Positions 25,559 to 35,112 of a stretch of 64,000 nt of DNA are shown piece by piece. Origin of the DNA: Paenibacillus sp. UNC499MF (GTDB lineage: Bacteria > Bacillota > Bacilli > Paenibacillales > NBRC-103111); the NCBI RefSeq assembly GCF_900107975.1, contig NZ_FNVF01000001.1, positions 873,237 to 937,236 on the forward strand. Direction: 5' to 3'. The position numbers and the translations under genes are program-made. A model generated the notes under the pieces. The model ran no database searches and was not told the origin of the DNA. It saw nothing but the letters and a program-made list of their open reading frames with translations. The first letter of the stretch is position 1; every line of letters begins with the position of its first letter.

Positions 25559-26291
25559 CCGTCTGCGCAGCCGTTCGCCGGAATCGGAGTATATGGACGA
25601 TTTCACTCGCGGCGGAGCCGAACTCCGGGAAGCTCTGCGGCATCTCCGCAGGCTCAACCGTCTTTTCGCAGCGCCGGGTCCGACTTTGTACGGGATCGGG
25701 AGATTGTGGGCGGCCGCCGGAAAACCGCAGCATTTGACCGTGCTTGACGTCGGTTCCGGCTCCGGCGACATAAACCGTCATGTGCTTCGCTGGGCGGATG
25801 AACGCAAGGTAAGCGTGAAGATCACCCTTTGTGATATTACGGAAGAAGCCTGCGAGGAGGCACGGCATTTGTTCCGCGGGGAACCTAGAGTGGAGATCCG
25901 CCGGGCGGATTTGTCCGAGCTTCCCGAAGGGTGCGCCGATATTGTGACCGCCGCCCAGTTTCTCCACCACTTCTCCCGGGAAGATCTCCCGGACGTCGTG
26001 AGGACGATGCTCCGGGCTTCCCGCTTCGGCATCGCCGTCAACGATATTCACCGTCACTGGCTTGCCTGGTCCGCCGTCTGGCTGGCTTCCCGCATCTTAT
26101 CGGGGAACCGTTACATCCGCCATGACGGACCGCTGTCCGTCGCCAAAGGATTCTCCCGGGAGGACTGGTCCGAGCTGAGAAGAGTACTGGAGATGCCGGA
26201 TTATCACGTTTCGTGGAGACCGCTGTTCCGCTATGCGGTCGTAATTCCCCGGCAGCCCGGGCCGGAAGCGGACCCGGAGCCGAACCCGTGA
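25545..26291 (+). CDS. Class I SAM-dependent methyltransferase
   Basis: A 248-residue methyltransferase. Motif I is VLDVGSGSGDINRHV (about residues 65-79), with CDITEEACEEA as motif II and ADIVTAAQFLHHFS as motif IV. The start has GGAGGAG upstream and lies within the PKS reading frame. It probably O-methylates the polyketide product, by analogy with the methyltransferase role of BpsB, although BpsB belongs to a different (membrane) family. It overlaps the flavoprotein gene (GTGA). Confidence 0.9.
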   Translation: MPPFDRLRSRSPESEYMDDFTRGGAELREALRHLRRLNRLFAAPGPTLYGIGRLWAAAGKPQHLTVLDVGSGSGDINRHVLRWADERKVSVKITLCDITEEACEEARHLFRGEPRVEIRRADLSELPEGCADIVTAAQFLHHFSREDLPDVVRTMLRASRFGIAVNDIHRHWLAWSAVWLASRILSGNRYIRHDGPLSVAKGFSREDWSELRRVLEMPDYHVSWRPLFRYAVVIPRQPGPEADPEPNP

Positions 26292-27517
26292 CTGTAACCG
26301 AGACGGATGCTGCCGTTCTGGGAGGCGGCTTAGCCGGAAGCCTTATCGCTAAAAGTCTGGCGGAAAAAGGATGGCGGACGCTCCTGGTGGACCGGAACCG
26401 CTTTCCCCGCCATAAGGTGTGCGGGGAGTTTCTGTCGCCGGAAGTCCGGCAGATGCTGGATGCGGCCGGATTGACGGACCGCGTGTCGGCCCTTCGCCCC
26501 GCCGCGGTGGAGCGGGTGCGGCTGATTTCCGCGGAAGGCGGACGTGTCGACATCCCGCTGCCGGGAATCGCGATGGGACTCAGCCGCTTCCGGCTTGACG
26601 AAGCGCTGCATGAAGCCGCCGCAGAAGCAGGAGCCCGGGTCCGGACATCTTCGGCCGTTCTCTCGGTTGAGAGGCTTTCGGACGAGAGCTGCGAGGTGAG
26701 AGTGAGGAGAGGCAGCGGCATTGAGATCATCCGGGCCCGCACGGTTATTGCCGCCTGGGGGGCGAACGGGCAGGCTGCCGTAACCGGTTTTTCGGGCCCG
26801 GCAACACCCGGTAACCCAGCAAATCCCGCCCCCTCCGCATTGGTGGATCGCGGCCGGAGCACCTTGTACCCGTGGAGCCGCAGCGCCCCCGACTATATGG
26901 GCGTCAAATCCCACTACACGGGCATCGAGATGGAGCCGGTCGTCGAGCTGTATCTCTTCCCGGGCGGCTACCTAGGGCTGTGCCCCGTCGAAGACGGCCT
27001 CGTGAACGCGTCCGCGCTGCTGTCGCGGGATGCGTTCCGCGGCGCGGGCAAGAGCGTCTCCGCGCTGCTCGAAGCCGCGGCGCAGCGGTGCCCCCCGCTT
27101 CATTCGAAGCTGAAGCGGGGGCTGCCTGTGCCCGGTGCTCAGGCAGCGGTCGCGCCGGTGAAGCTGAACCGGCGCCCGAACCCTTGGGACATGGTGCCGC
27201 GTCTGGGGGATTCATCGGTGATGATTCCCCCGCTGTGCGGGGACGGCATGTCCATGGCCCTCCGCTCGGCGCGCCTGTGCGCCCCCCTGGCAGACGGATA
27301 TCTGCGGGGGGAGCTGAGCCTGGCCGGGTGGGAAGAGCAGTACGTCCGCGCCGTTAAGCGGACCTTCGGGGGGCCGCTGCGGTGGGGAAGGCTGCTGCAG
27401 TCGTCCCTCGGCAGTCCGGCCGTGGTCCGCATGCTGCTGCGTCTTGCGCAGCTTTCGCCGGGCGTGGCCTCCGGATTATTGAAGGCCACCCGGCTGAAGC
27501 CGGAAGGAGAAAACTGA
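26288..27517 (+). CDS. FAD-dependent oxidoreductase (geranylgeranyl-reductase-like)
   Basis: A 409-residue flavoprotein. The N-terminal FAD-binding motif is AAVLGGGLAGSLIAKSLAEKG, HKVCGEFLSPE is the family's second signature, and GDSSVMIPPLCGDGMSMAL is the C-terminal GD motif. It may hydroxylate or reduce the methylated polyketide. The region around residues 170-190 contains a short Pro/Asn/Gly/Ala insertion (TPGNPANPAP) that looks foreign to the fold. Starts at GTG, coupled to the methyltransferase stop. Confidence 0.88.
   Translation: MTVTETDAAVLGGGLAGSLIAKSLAEKGWRTLLVDRNRFPRHKVCGEFLSPEVRQMLDAAGLTDRVSALRPAAVERVRLISAEGGRVDIPLPGIAMGLSRFRLDEALHEAAAEAGARVRTSSAVLSVERLSDESCEVRVRRGSGIEIIRARTVIAAWGANGQAAVTGFSGPATPGNPANPAPSALVDRGRSTLYPWSRSAPDYMGVKSHYTGIEMEPVVELYLFPGGYLGLCPVEDGLVNASALLSRDAFRGAGKSVSALLEAAAQRCPPLHSKLKRGLPVPGAQAAVAPVKLNRRPNPWDMVPRLGDSSVMIPPLCGDGMSMALRSARLCAPLADGYLRGELSLAGWEEQYVRAVKRTFGGPLRWGRLLQSSLGSPAVVRMLLRLAQLSPGVASGLLKATRLKPEGEN
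26797..26829 (+). repeat. Short low-complexity insertion in flavoprotein gene
   Basis: acccggtaacccagcaaatccc closely matches the insert at 13112-13141 in an unrelated gene, also in frame and also encoding NPANP. Confidence 0.65.
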
Positions 27518-27550
27518 TCTTCGGCACCTATTCGAAAAAGAGGGGAGGAC

Positions 27551-29674
27551 ATGGGCTTGCACAGACTGGCTGTCCTCTCTTTCCGCTATCCGAAAATCAT
27601 TCTCGTCTGTTGGACGGTATGCCTCGTTATTTTCGGGGGCGGCGCCCTCCGCCTTCCCACCGTGCTTGGAGGGCACGGTCTTGATCCCGACGGATCGTCA
27701 GGAACGGTCCGGCAGCGGCTGGATGAGGGCTTTAACCGGCCTGCCGAACCGGTCGTGATCTGGTTTGAACAGAACAAACCCGGTTCCAAGGAGGCGTTTA
27801 AAGCTTATATCCGGTCCGCTTTGCAGAGTGCCGAAGGCTTGCCCGGACTGGAGAGAATCGTTTCACCCCTCGGTAACGGGGAGATGCTCCGTTCCGGAAA
27901 AGCCTACGCGCTGCTGGACATCCGCTTTACCGGACGGGATGAACGAGCGGTGCTGGCCGAGCTGCGCGGGCGACTGCCTGTCCAGTCCGGCTTCGTGTGG
28001 ATGCTCACCGGGAAGCCGGTCGTTCAGGCGGATGTGAATGCGGCGAGCGAAACGGATATGAGAAAAGCGGAGCTGATCGGACTTCCGGCCGCGTTTCTTA
28101 TCCTTTGGGCAGCCTTCGGCGGAGTGGCGACCGCTTTGATTCCGGTCGTAATCGGGTCGGTTTCGACAGTCGTCTCGATGGGAATCGTTTACGGGCTGGG
28201 GATGCGGACGGAGTTATCCAATTTCGTACTGAATGTCATTCCGATGGTGGGGCTGGCGCTGAGTATCGATTTTTCCCTCATGCTGGTCAGCCGGTTCCGG
28301 GAAGAAATGAGCTGCGGGAGGGCCGAACAGGCGCTTCGGGTGACGATGCGGACCTCGGGAAGAGCGGTATTGTATTCGGCCGGCTGTGTGGCGCTTGGCC
28401 TGCTCGGCATCCTGTTCATACCTCTGCCGATGTTCGCTTCGGTGGCCTGGGCCGCTCTTACCGTGCTGTTTGTGTCCGTGTTCTTGTCATTTACGCTGCT
28501 GCCTGCGGTATTGTCCTTCCTGAGAAAAAGGATCGCAGCCGAGAATACCGTCCGGTCCGACGGAACAGGAGGCATCTTCTGGTATCGCCTGTCCGAGGCC
28601 GTTATGAAAAGACCGCTGCGGATGGCGGTGCTCGCTGCCCTGGTCGTTGTCATGTGCATCCTGCCGGTGGGCAGCATGAAAATGGCGGTCCCGGATGCGG
28701 CATCGCTTCCGGAGGGTACGGAATCTCGCGCCGCCGCCGAACGGCTGGCCGCTCGTTTTCCTTCCCCGGATGCGACCTTTCTTCTCGGAGTGCGGGCTGC
28801 AAGCCCCGGCAGCGGACAAAGTTTTGACTGGCAGTATGCTTACCGGAAGTTTCTACAGCTTCGGCGGGACCCGCAAGTAATCCGGGTAGATTCGGTTTTC
28901 TCCAGACTGGACATGAACGGCGAACAGCTATCTCTGCTTCATAAACAGGCGGATATTCGTCACGAAGCCGCCCTGCTTCCCTTTTATTTTCATGAAAATC
29001 AGCTGGTCATGGACGTTTATCTCCGCACGGACCCTGATTCGGAAGAAACGAGGCAGTGGCTGCGCAAATGGGAGACGGCCGGAATTCAGGAACGGATTCC
29101 TTTCCGGCTTGGCGGAGAAGCCAAGTATCGTCAGGAAGTGTTCGACGCCATTTTTGCAAACTTGTATAAAGTGCTGCTGTTTGTTATCGTTACGAATTTC
29201 GTCCTGCTGTACAGGGCGTTCCGGTCCGTGTTTATTCCGCTTAAGACGCTCCTGATGAATGTTCTCGGCATTACCGCTTCCTTCGGCCTGCTGACCTGGA
29301 TCTTTCAGGAAGGGGCGGCAGGGGACGGCTCTATCGCGATCATGATACCCGTATTCATTTTCGGCCTGGTGTTCGGCATCAGCATGGATTACGGGGTGTT
29401 CCTTGTCGCGCGCATTGCCGAGCTTTACGGGCAGACAAGGGACAACGATTACGCGGTTGCGGCGGGTCTGGCTGCGACAAGCCGGATCATTACTTCGGCC
29501 GCCGCTATTATGATTGCCGTTACGCTTCCGTTTGCGGGAGCGGACGTAGCGGGGGTCAGACAGCTGGGAACCGGAATCGCGGGGGCGATTTTACTGGATG
29601 CGACTTTGATCCGCATGATTCTGGTGCCGGCTTTAATGAAACTTCTGGGCAAATGGAACTGGTGGTCGCTTTAA
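27551..29674 (+). CDS. MMPL/RND-family transporter
   Basis: A 707-residue protein with two repeats of one transmembrane helix, a large extracytoplasmic loop and a bundle of five helices. The conserved MMPL motifs appear in both halves: LALSIDFSLMLVSRFREE and FGISMDYGVFLVARIAEL, whose Asp residues carry the proton relay. Relatives export lipids and lipophilic polyketides. As the last gene of the PKS operon, 33 bases after the flavoprotein gene with GAGGGGAGG upstream, it most likely exports the finished polyketide. Confidence 0.92.
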   Translation: MGLHRLAVLSFRYPKIILVCWTVCLVIFGGGALRLPTVLGGHGLDPDGSSGTVRQRLDEGFNRPAEPVVIWFEQNKPGSKEAFKAYIRSALQSAEGLPGLERIVSPLGNGEMLRSGKAYALLDIRFTGRDERAVLAELRGRLPVQSGFVWMLTGKPVVQADVNAASETDMRKAELIGLPAAFLILWAAFGGVATALIPVVIGSVSTVVSMGIVYGLGMRTELSNFVLNVIPMVGLALSIDFSLMLVSRFREEMSCGRAEQALRVTMRTSGRAVLYSAGCVALGLLGILFIPLPMFASVAWAALTVLFVSVFLSFTLLPAVLSFLRKRIAAENTVRSDGTGGIFWYRLSEAVMKRPLRMAVLAALVVVMCILPVGSMKMAVPDAASLPEGTESRAAAERLAARFPSPDATFLLGVRAASPGSGQSFDWQYAYRKFLQLRRDPQVIRVDSVFSRLDMNGEQLSLLHKQADIRHEAALLPFYFHENQLVMDVYLRTDPDSEETRQWLRKWETAGIQERIPFRLGGEAKYRQEVFDAIFANLYKVLLFVIVTNFVLLYRAFRSVFIPLKTLLMNVLGITASFGLLTWIFQEGAAGDGSIAIMIPVFIFGLVFGISMDYGVFLVARIAELYGQTRDNDYAVAAGLAATSRIITSAAAIMIAVTLPFAGADVAGVRQLGTGIAGAILLDATLIRMILVPALMKLLGKWNWWSL

Positions 29675-29690
29675 CCGCATATAAGCTGCG

Positions 29691-29716
29691 AAACCGCAGG
29701 TGCTGCGGTTTTTTTG
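29691..29716 (+). terminator. Terminator of the type III PKS operon
   Basis: AAACCGCAG-gtg-CTGCGGTTT followed by T residues. Confidence 0.93.
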
Positions 29717-29883
29717 TGTGTTTAATGGGGTTTGAGGTTGTTTTTCAATAAGAATTACTTGTCACTTTTTACGAAGTTATAAATATATCGGGGGTAAGGC
29801 CGTTTATTTGTGCTACAATCGAAGTAACTTTGTGCCTTGCGCTTGATCTCTAGTCCAAACTTCGTGAGTGAGGAGCAATCGCT

Positions 29884-31320
29884 ATGTCAGATGATGAACC
29901 CGATGATTACCAGGAAACCGGAAGTATCAAGAAAGCCGAACCGGCCGGTATTTCAGCCGGCTTGGACCGCGGGGAGGAACATGCGCCCACGGCCCGTGAA
30001 GCGGTTACTTTCTGGAAGCTGCTTGTCTTCTTTGTACCGCTCGGCATAGCGGCCAGTCTGGTCACGATGTCCCATTCGATCATTAACAGTACGCTTGCCC
30101 GCGCGCCTGATCCCGAACATGTTATCGCGGGCTACGCCATTGCGATGAGCCTTCTCGGTATAACGGAGAAGCCGGCCGTGCTGCTCCGGCAGACTTGTTC
30201 CGCTCTTGTCCGCGACCGGGTTTCGTTCCGCGCCATGCGGCGGGTCGCGTTTTATGTGTTCGCGTCCATTATGGCGGCCGGGCTCATCTTGTCGTATTTG
30301 CCGCCCGGTAAATGGCTGATGGGCGCCGTTTTCGGAATCGGCGGCGCTCAGCTCGAAAACGTTCTGAACGTTTACCGGATTCTTATGTTTGTCAGCCTGT
30401 TTTCGGGGCTCAGGTGTCTTTATCACGGATTGATCATCTATAACAAAAGAACGTTCTGGCTGACGATCGGAATGGTCGTCCGTCTCGTCGGCATGTATCT
30501 GGTCGCGCAGTATTACATACGGGTACACGGAGTTACCGGAAGCAGCGTGGGCGCGATTATTTTTCTGGTCGGCATGATCATTGAGAGCGCCGTTGCGGTA
30601 TGGGAGGGCACTGCGCTGCTTAAGCGTAAAATACCGGAGAAGGACCCGGAGCATACCGTTGAAAAGACGGGCGATGTTTTCCGGTTTTACAAGCCGCTCC
30701 TTTTCTCGTCGTTTATTGCGGTGGTGATCGGTCCGTCGCTGAACGCGCTGCTCGGCAAGGCGGGAGATGCGGTTATCGCTATCGCGGCGTTCGCCGTCGC
30801 TTCCAATTTGACGCAGCTCGTGCAAAGCTTTTTTTCGTATATTCATCAGATTGTGCTGAATTTTTACCGGATTCATCCCGAACGCGTCAAACGTTTCGTG
30901 CTGGTCATCAGCTTCATTCCGTCCGTTCTGATCGGTTTACTGGCTTATACGGCGGCCGGACCGTGGTTTCTGAGCGAGGTTATCGGTGTCGGCGACCGGC
31001 TGATGGAGGAAGTGATCAAAACGCTGCGCGTGTTTATGATTCTCACACTCGTATTTCCCTGGCTCGATTACTGCAACGGCATTCTTATGCTGCGGCGGGA
31101 AACTCGGACGATGGTCTATTCGCAATCGGCCAACGTCACCGTGATGTTCGTCTCGCTTGTGCTGCTGATCGTGTTAACGCCGGGCTGGAACGGAGCCATC
31201 GGCGCATTTGCCCAGTCGATCGGAACGCTGGCGGAGTTTATCGTCGTCCTTTTTGCGGTAAAGCGGGGCAGGGGAGAAGCACAGATAGACAGCCGTCTGC
31301 CACAGGGAAAATCCGTCTGA
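29884..31320 (+). CDS. MOP-superfamily membrane transporter (MATE/ANKH-like)
   Basis: A 478-residue integral membrane protein with about 12 helices after a hydrophilic N-terminal tail of some 45 residues. The first helix (LLVFFVPLGIAASLVTMSHS) and the block around HGVTGSSVGAIIFLVGMIIES resemble the progressive-ankylosis (ANKH) branch of the MOP superfamily, while the overall form fits MATE exporters. The substrate is unknown. The ATG has GAGGAG 8 bases upstream. It is monocistronic, between the PKS terminator and the esterase gene. Confidence 0.78.
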   Translation: MSDDEPDDYQETGSIKKAEPAGISAGLDRGEEHAPTAREAVTFWKLLVFFVPLGIAASLVTMSHSIINSTLARAPDPEHVIAGYAIAMSLLGITEKPAVLLRQTCSALVRDRVSFRAMRRVAFYVFASIMAAGLILSYLPPGKWLMGAVFGIGGAQLENVLNVYRILMFVSLFSGLRCLYHGLIIYNKRTFWLTIGMVVRLVGMYLVAQYYIRVHGVTGSSVGAIIFLVGMIIESAVAVWEGTALLKRKIPEKDPEHTVEKTGDVFRFYKPLLFSSFIAVVIGPSLNALLGKAGDAVIAIAAFAVASNLTQLVQSFFSYIHQIVLNFYRIHPERVKRFVLVISFIPSVLIGLLAYTAAGPWFLSEVIGVGDRLMEEVIKTLRVFMILTLVFPWLDYCNGILMLRRETRTMVYSQSANVTVMFVSLVLLIVLTPGWNGAIGAFAQSIGTLAEFIVVLFAVKRGRGEAQIDSRLPQGKSV

Positions 31321-31446
31321 GCTTTCCGGAAATTTAAACGGAATTTAAACAAAATGCCTCCTCCTTTTAAATGACAGGGTCTAGTATATAGGTGGTCATC
31401 CTCGTTATGACGCTATTACTTACCGGTTTACTAGGGGGAATTTCTT

Positions 31447-32883
31447 TTGCAATATCATCATCAGAAACTAAAAACAATCCGGACGACGATCGCCTTGACG
31501 ATTGCCGCCGTCTGCGCGTTTCCCACCGCAGGTATGGCAGCCGCCAAACCCGGCGCGGACAGCAAGCCATCCGCCGTCAGTACAACACAGCAGTACGGAC
31601 GGAACTGGGCGAACTGGATTCAAAGCCATGCTTACGCGCTGGACCGCATTCAGCCTGAAGCAAGCGAGAAAGGCGTCATCGAAAAAGACCGGTTTAAAGA
31701 TCTGGAATTTCTGAAGCCGCTCCTTATCGATAAAAGACTGGTCTACCTTGGCGAAAACACGCACGGGGCGGCGGAATACAGTTCTTCGAAAGTCCGTCTC
31801 ATCCAGTATCTGCACCAGGAGCTCGGTTACGATGTCATTGCCTTCGAATCGGGACTCGGGAATGCGTCGGCCGCCCTTGCCAAGAGCGCCGACACGACCC
31901 CGGAACAAATGATGAAAGAAGCCGTTTTTGGAGTATGGTGGTCCAAGGAGACGCTTCCGCTTTTTGACTATATCAAGCAGACTCTAGCAACGGACAAGCC
32001 GCTGATTCTGAGCGGTTTCGATATGCAGATCCAGTCGCCGTATTCGGATTTCGTCCGTGAATGGATCGGGTCCGGGAACGCCAAACTTGCGGCGGCTTTC
32101 GCGGATGCGGAACAGGAGCTGGGCGACTGGAGCTTCAGCGAAGACGAAGCGGGATATGCCAAGGCGAAACCGCGCCTCCTGGAAACGTATAAAAGCATGA
32201 GGGCATTTGTGAACGAGAACGCCGGCAAGCTGAAAGCGGACTACCCCCGCAATCCGCACTTGGTCGAGATGACGCTGCGCGTTCTGGATAACCGGATCAA
32301 GGTCATAAATACGTATACCGAGGCGAATATCCGCAGCAACCTTGCGCTCAAGAAGAACGATATCGTCCCTTTCCAGGAAACGGTAAGGATGCGTGACGAG
32401 ATGATGGCGGGCAATCTCACTTGGCTTGCCGACGAGATTTACCCCGACAAGAAAATCATCGTCTGGGGACACAACGTACATATCCGGAAGAAAAACTCGG
32501 CGGTTTTAAATTCGGCCTACTCGGGGCTGAGCCTTATGGGCGAGAGCATGCCGGCCCGTTTAAAGAAACAGAGCTATGTGATCGGCCTGTACACGTATCA
32601 GGGCGAAGCCGCCAACAATATGGGGCAGAGCTATTCTATCGTTAAGCCGGATAAGGGTTCTCTCGAAGACATTTTGAAACAGCACGGACATCCCTATACG
32701 TTTGTCGACCTCAAATACCGCAAAGACAAACCGGGAACTTCCTGGATGTTCGAACCCCGCCTTTCCCTCGATTGGGGATTGATGCAGGAAAGTTTCATTC
32801 CGCGCGATCAATTTGACGGGCTGCTGCTGGTCGATACGGTCCATCCGCCGTCTTATATGCGCGATAAACCGGGGCCGCAGTAA
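31447..32883 (+). CDS. Erythromycin-esterase family protein, secreted
   Basis: A 478-residue protein with a signal peptide (LKTIRTTIALTIAAVCAF, AMAAA-type cleavage site near residue 32). The family signature appears in YLGENTHGAAEY, YDVIAFESGLG, and WGHNVHIRKK, which hold the conserved Glu and His residues. True members hydrolyse the macrolide lactone ring, but most chromosomal Bacillales members have unknown roles. It starts at TTG (31447) behind AGGGGG. The extracellular location would suit a detoxifying esterase, but resistance is not shown. Confidence 0.85.
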   Translation: MQYHHQKLKTIRTTIALTIAAVCAFPTAGMAAAKPGADSKPSAVSTTQQYGRNWANWIQSHAYALDRIQPEASEKGVIEKDRFKDLEFLKPLLIDKRLVYLGENTHGAAEYSSSKVRLIQYLHQELGYDVIAFESGLGNASAALAKSADTTPEQMMKEAVFGVWWSKETLPLFDYIKQTLATDKPLILSGFDMQIQSPYSDFVREWIGSGNAKLAAAFADAEQELGDWSFSEDEAGYAKAKPRLLETYKSMRAFVNENAGKLKADYPRNPHLVEMTLRVLDNRIKVINTYTEANIRSNLALKKNDIVPFQETVRMRDEMMAGNLTWLADEIYPDKKIIVWGHNVHIRKKNSAVLNSAYSGLSLMGESMPARLKKQSYVIGLYTYQGEAANNMGQSYSIVKPDKGSLEDILKQHGHPYTFVDLKYRKDKPGTSWMFEPRLSLDWGLMQESFIPRDQFDGLLLVDTVHPPSYMRDKPGPQ

Positions 32884-32905
32884 CACCGCCCCGTCAAAAT
32901 GCACG

Positions 32906-32940
32906 GCCGGAATCCGCCCAGGCGGATTACCGGCTTTTTT
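32906..32940 (+). terminator. Terminator after esterase-family gene
   Basis: GCCGGAATCCGCC pairs with GGCGGATTACCGGC around a short loop, with six T residues following. Confidence 0.92.
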
Positions 32941-33123
32941 GTGCAACCGGCACCCGTTATAAAGCCGGAGTATCTTTTTTACTATGGATTAATTATTCAT
33001 CCGAAACGGGCTCAATGGAAGGATGACGCTAGCATCGTTGCACCTGAAAAGATGCAAGCTGCCGACAACTTCCGCTATAATAGATAGCAAAGTAAAAATG
33101 TTCCAGTAACGGGAGGTGGAAGG

Positions 33124-33747
33124 ATGGACTTTTTTAAGGGGCGTATTGAAGCGGAAGCGGAACTGCGGGAGATGCTCGGGTACCCGAACAAAATCGTGGA
33201 AGCGATGAAAATTTCGTATATGGAGCGGCACTGCAGGGAGTTTATCGGACTGTCGCCCATCCTGTTTGCGTCAACGGCCGATCGCCGGGGCAATTGCGAC
33301 GTTTCGCCGAGAGGCGACGCGCCCGGATTCGTCAAGGTGCTGGACGATCATCACCTCGTTATACCGGAAAGGCCGGGCAACCGGCGGATGAATACATACC
33401 GCAATGTCCTGGAAAACCCTCATATCGGACTTATTTTTATTATACCGGGCCTCGAAGAAACCTTGCGGATCAACGGAAAAGCGTGCCTGACGAGAGATCC
33501 CGGTCTGCTCGCTCCGCTTGAGGCGCACGGCAAGATCCCGAAGCTGGCGATCGGAGTCGAGGTGGAAGAGGTTTTTCTGCACTGTGCAAAAGCGTTTAAG
33601 CGCTCGGAACTGTGGGACAGTGGCACCTGGCCCGCGACTTTGCCCTCCGTGCCGGAAATGATCGCCGCCCATGCCAATCGTCCGGATATTACGGCGGATG
33701 AGGTTTCCAAAGGGTTGAAGGAAAGCTATGAGAAGAGAATGTACTGA
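33124..33747 (+). CDS. PPOX-type flavoprotein (pyridoxamine-phosphate-oxidase-like)
   Basis: A 207-residue split-barrel FMN protein. ILFASTADRRGNCDVSPRGDAPGF is interrupted here as two segments that together form the FMN-binding strands; LVIPERPGNRRMN and IGLIFIIPGLEETLRINGKA match the MSMEG_1061-like subgroup of general PPOX proteins. The C-terminal part HCAKAFKRSELW is also typical. The reaction is unknown; relatives use F420 or FMN. GGGAGGTGG lies just before the ATG. Confidence 0.87.
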   Translation: MDFFKGRIEAEAELREMLGYPNKIVEAMKISYMERHCREFIGLSPILFASTADRRGNCDVSPRGDAPGFVKVLDDHHLVIPERPGNRRMNTYRNVLENPHIGLIFIIPGLEETLRINGKACLTRDPGLLAPLEAHGKIPKLAIGVEVEEVFLHCAKAFKRSELWDSGTWPATLPSVPEMIAAHANRPDITADEVSKGLKESYEKRMY

Positions 33748-33782
33748 GACGTGGCGGTATACAAATGAAGGAGGCGGGCTTG

Positions 33783-34205
33783 ATGTCAAGCGCCGAGGAA
33801 GAAAAGGAGCCTGCCTGGGAACGTCCCGGCTTTGTTTCCTTGTGGGTCGGACGCTTCAGCGGGGATGAAGAACTTGGGCAGTATACGGAATTTACGTATG
33901 ATGAAGACGGGGAAAGCGTACTGCCGGCATTTTGCGGCGATTTCGGGCTCGGCTGGTTCGACGAAGATTTTATCGAAGCCTATCTCGTTGAGGAAGAAAC
34001 TTCATCGCTGGCTGAGCTCCTGGAAGGATGTTCGTACGATGAACAGATCATTCCTGCATTTGAGGCGCTAGGTCTTCCGGAGGGAACCGTCTGGAATACG
34101 GTGGTGCTCCTTTACGATTTCGCCTACCCTTTGAATAACCGTGGGAAAAGTGCCGCGTCCGGCGCGAACCGTCTTGTATTCGCAGGAACGGCGGAGTACG
34201 AGTGA
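33783..34205 (+). CDS. Immunity protein 22 (Imm22) family protein
   Basis: A 140-residue acidic protein matching the Imm22 family: FVSLWVGRFSGDEELGQYTE, FTYDEDGE, WFDEDFIEAY and a later SYDEQIIPAF. Imm22 proteins are predicted to protect against polymorphic nuclease toxins. No toxin gene is adjacent, so this is an orphan. The ATG at 33783 fits the AAGGAGG 10 bases upstream better than the in-frame ATG at 33765. It follows the PPOX gene by 35 bases. Confidence 0.82.
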   Translation: MSSAEEEKEPAWERPGFVSLWVGRFSGDEELGQYTEFTYDEDGESVLPAFCGDFGLGWFDEDFIEAYLVEEETSSLAELLEGCSYDEQIIPAFEALGLPEGTVWNTVVLLYDFAYPLNNRGKSAASGANRLVFAGTAEYE

Positions 34206-34295
34206 GGAGACAAAATTTTGTTATCTCACCGATTAAAAGGATGATTTTTACAACCGCTTCTTTTGCCTGTAAGGTAGAGAACAGAGGTGAGAATG

Positions 34296-35075
34296 ATGAC
34301 AACTGATTTCGGAAAAGTATCGGACGATTACGCAAAATACCGGGATGCTCTTCCCGATCTGCTGTTCCGGCAGCTGAAAGCGCGCGGAACCGATTTTGAA
34401 GGCAGGAAGGGACTGGATCTCGGCGCCGGCACCGGTATTTTTAGCAGAGCTCTTGCGGAGCGCGGGGCAAATGTTACGGGGATCGAGCCTTCGGCGGAGC
34501 TGATCGAAGCGGCTGTCGCGCAAAGCCCGAAAGCCGGATTGGGACTGATTTCGTACGTGCAGGCCTCCGCCGAGGAATTCAGGCTGCCGGACACGTACTC
34601 GTTCGTTACAGCCGTCCGGGCCTGGCATTGGTTTGACCGTGATCGGACGCTGGAAAATATCCGGCGGCATCTGACGCCCGGGGGGAGCCTCATCGTGATA
34701 AATTCGGTATTCGAATCCGCGTCGAAGGCTGTTCAGCTCACACTCAGGATTTTGAAAGAAAACGGAATCGTCCTGAAACCGGCCGGCTCAAACGCGGAAG
34801 TCAGGGAAAGAAGAAGCGGCTTTCCCGCGAATTGGTTTGAGGAATGGGAGCGGCATGGATTCCGTCTCAGGCACGAATGGGAACAGACTTATTCGCTTGC
34901 CTATACCCCCGAAGACTGGTGCGGCAAAATCAGGTCGGTTTCCTGGCTGGCAAACGAATCTGAGGAGCTCCGAATGAAGGTGAGCGGGGAACTGCTGCGG
35001 AACTTGTCCGCCTTTGACCCGGTTCTGTCTATTCCGCACAAGTACTCGGTGATCGTGTTGACTCTGGAGAGCTAA
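34296..35075 (+). CDS. Class I SAM-dependent methyltransferase
   Basis: A 259-residue methyltransferase resembling the UbiE/trans-aconitate group. Motif I is GLDLGAGTGIFSRALAERGA (about residues 39-58), GIEPSAELIEAA motif II, and VTAVRAWHWFD the post-motif region that is typical of this subgroup. The start at ATG 34296, or 34293, follows AGAGGTGA. The substrate is unknown. Confidence 0.85.
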   Translation: MTTDFGKVSDDYAKYRDALPDLLFRQLKARGTDFEGRKGLDLGAGTGIFSRALAERGANVTGIEPSAELIEAAVAQSPKAGLGLISYVQASAEEFRLPDTYSFVTAVRAWHWFDRDRTLENIRRHLTPGGSLIVINSVFESASKAVQLTLRILKENGIVLKPAGSNAEVRERRSGFPANWFEEWERHGFRLRHEWEQTYSLAYTPEDWCGKIRSVSWLANESEELRMKVSGELLRNLSAFDPVLSIPHKYSVIVLTLES

Positions 35076-35112
35076 GGGTCTCCACACATGTTCAGGAAAG
35101 AGGGTGACTTCC

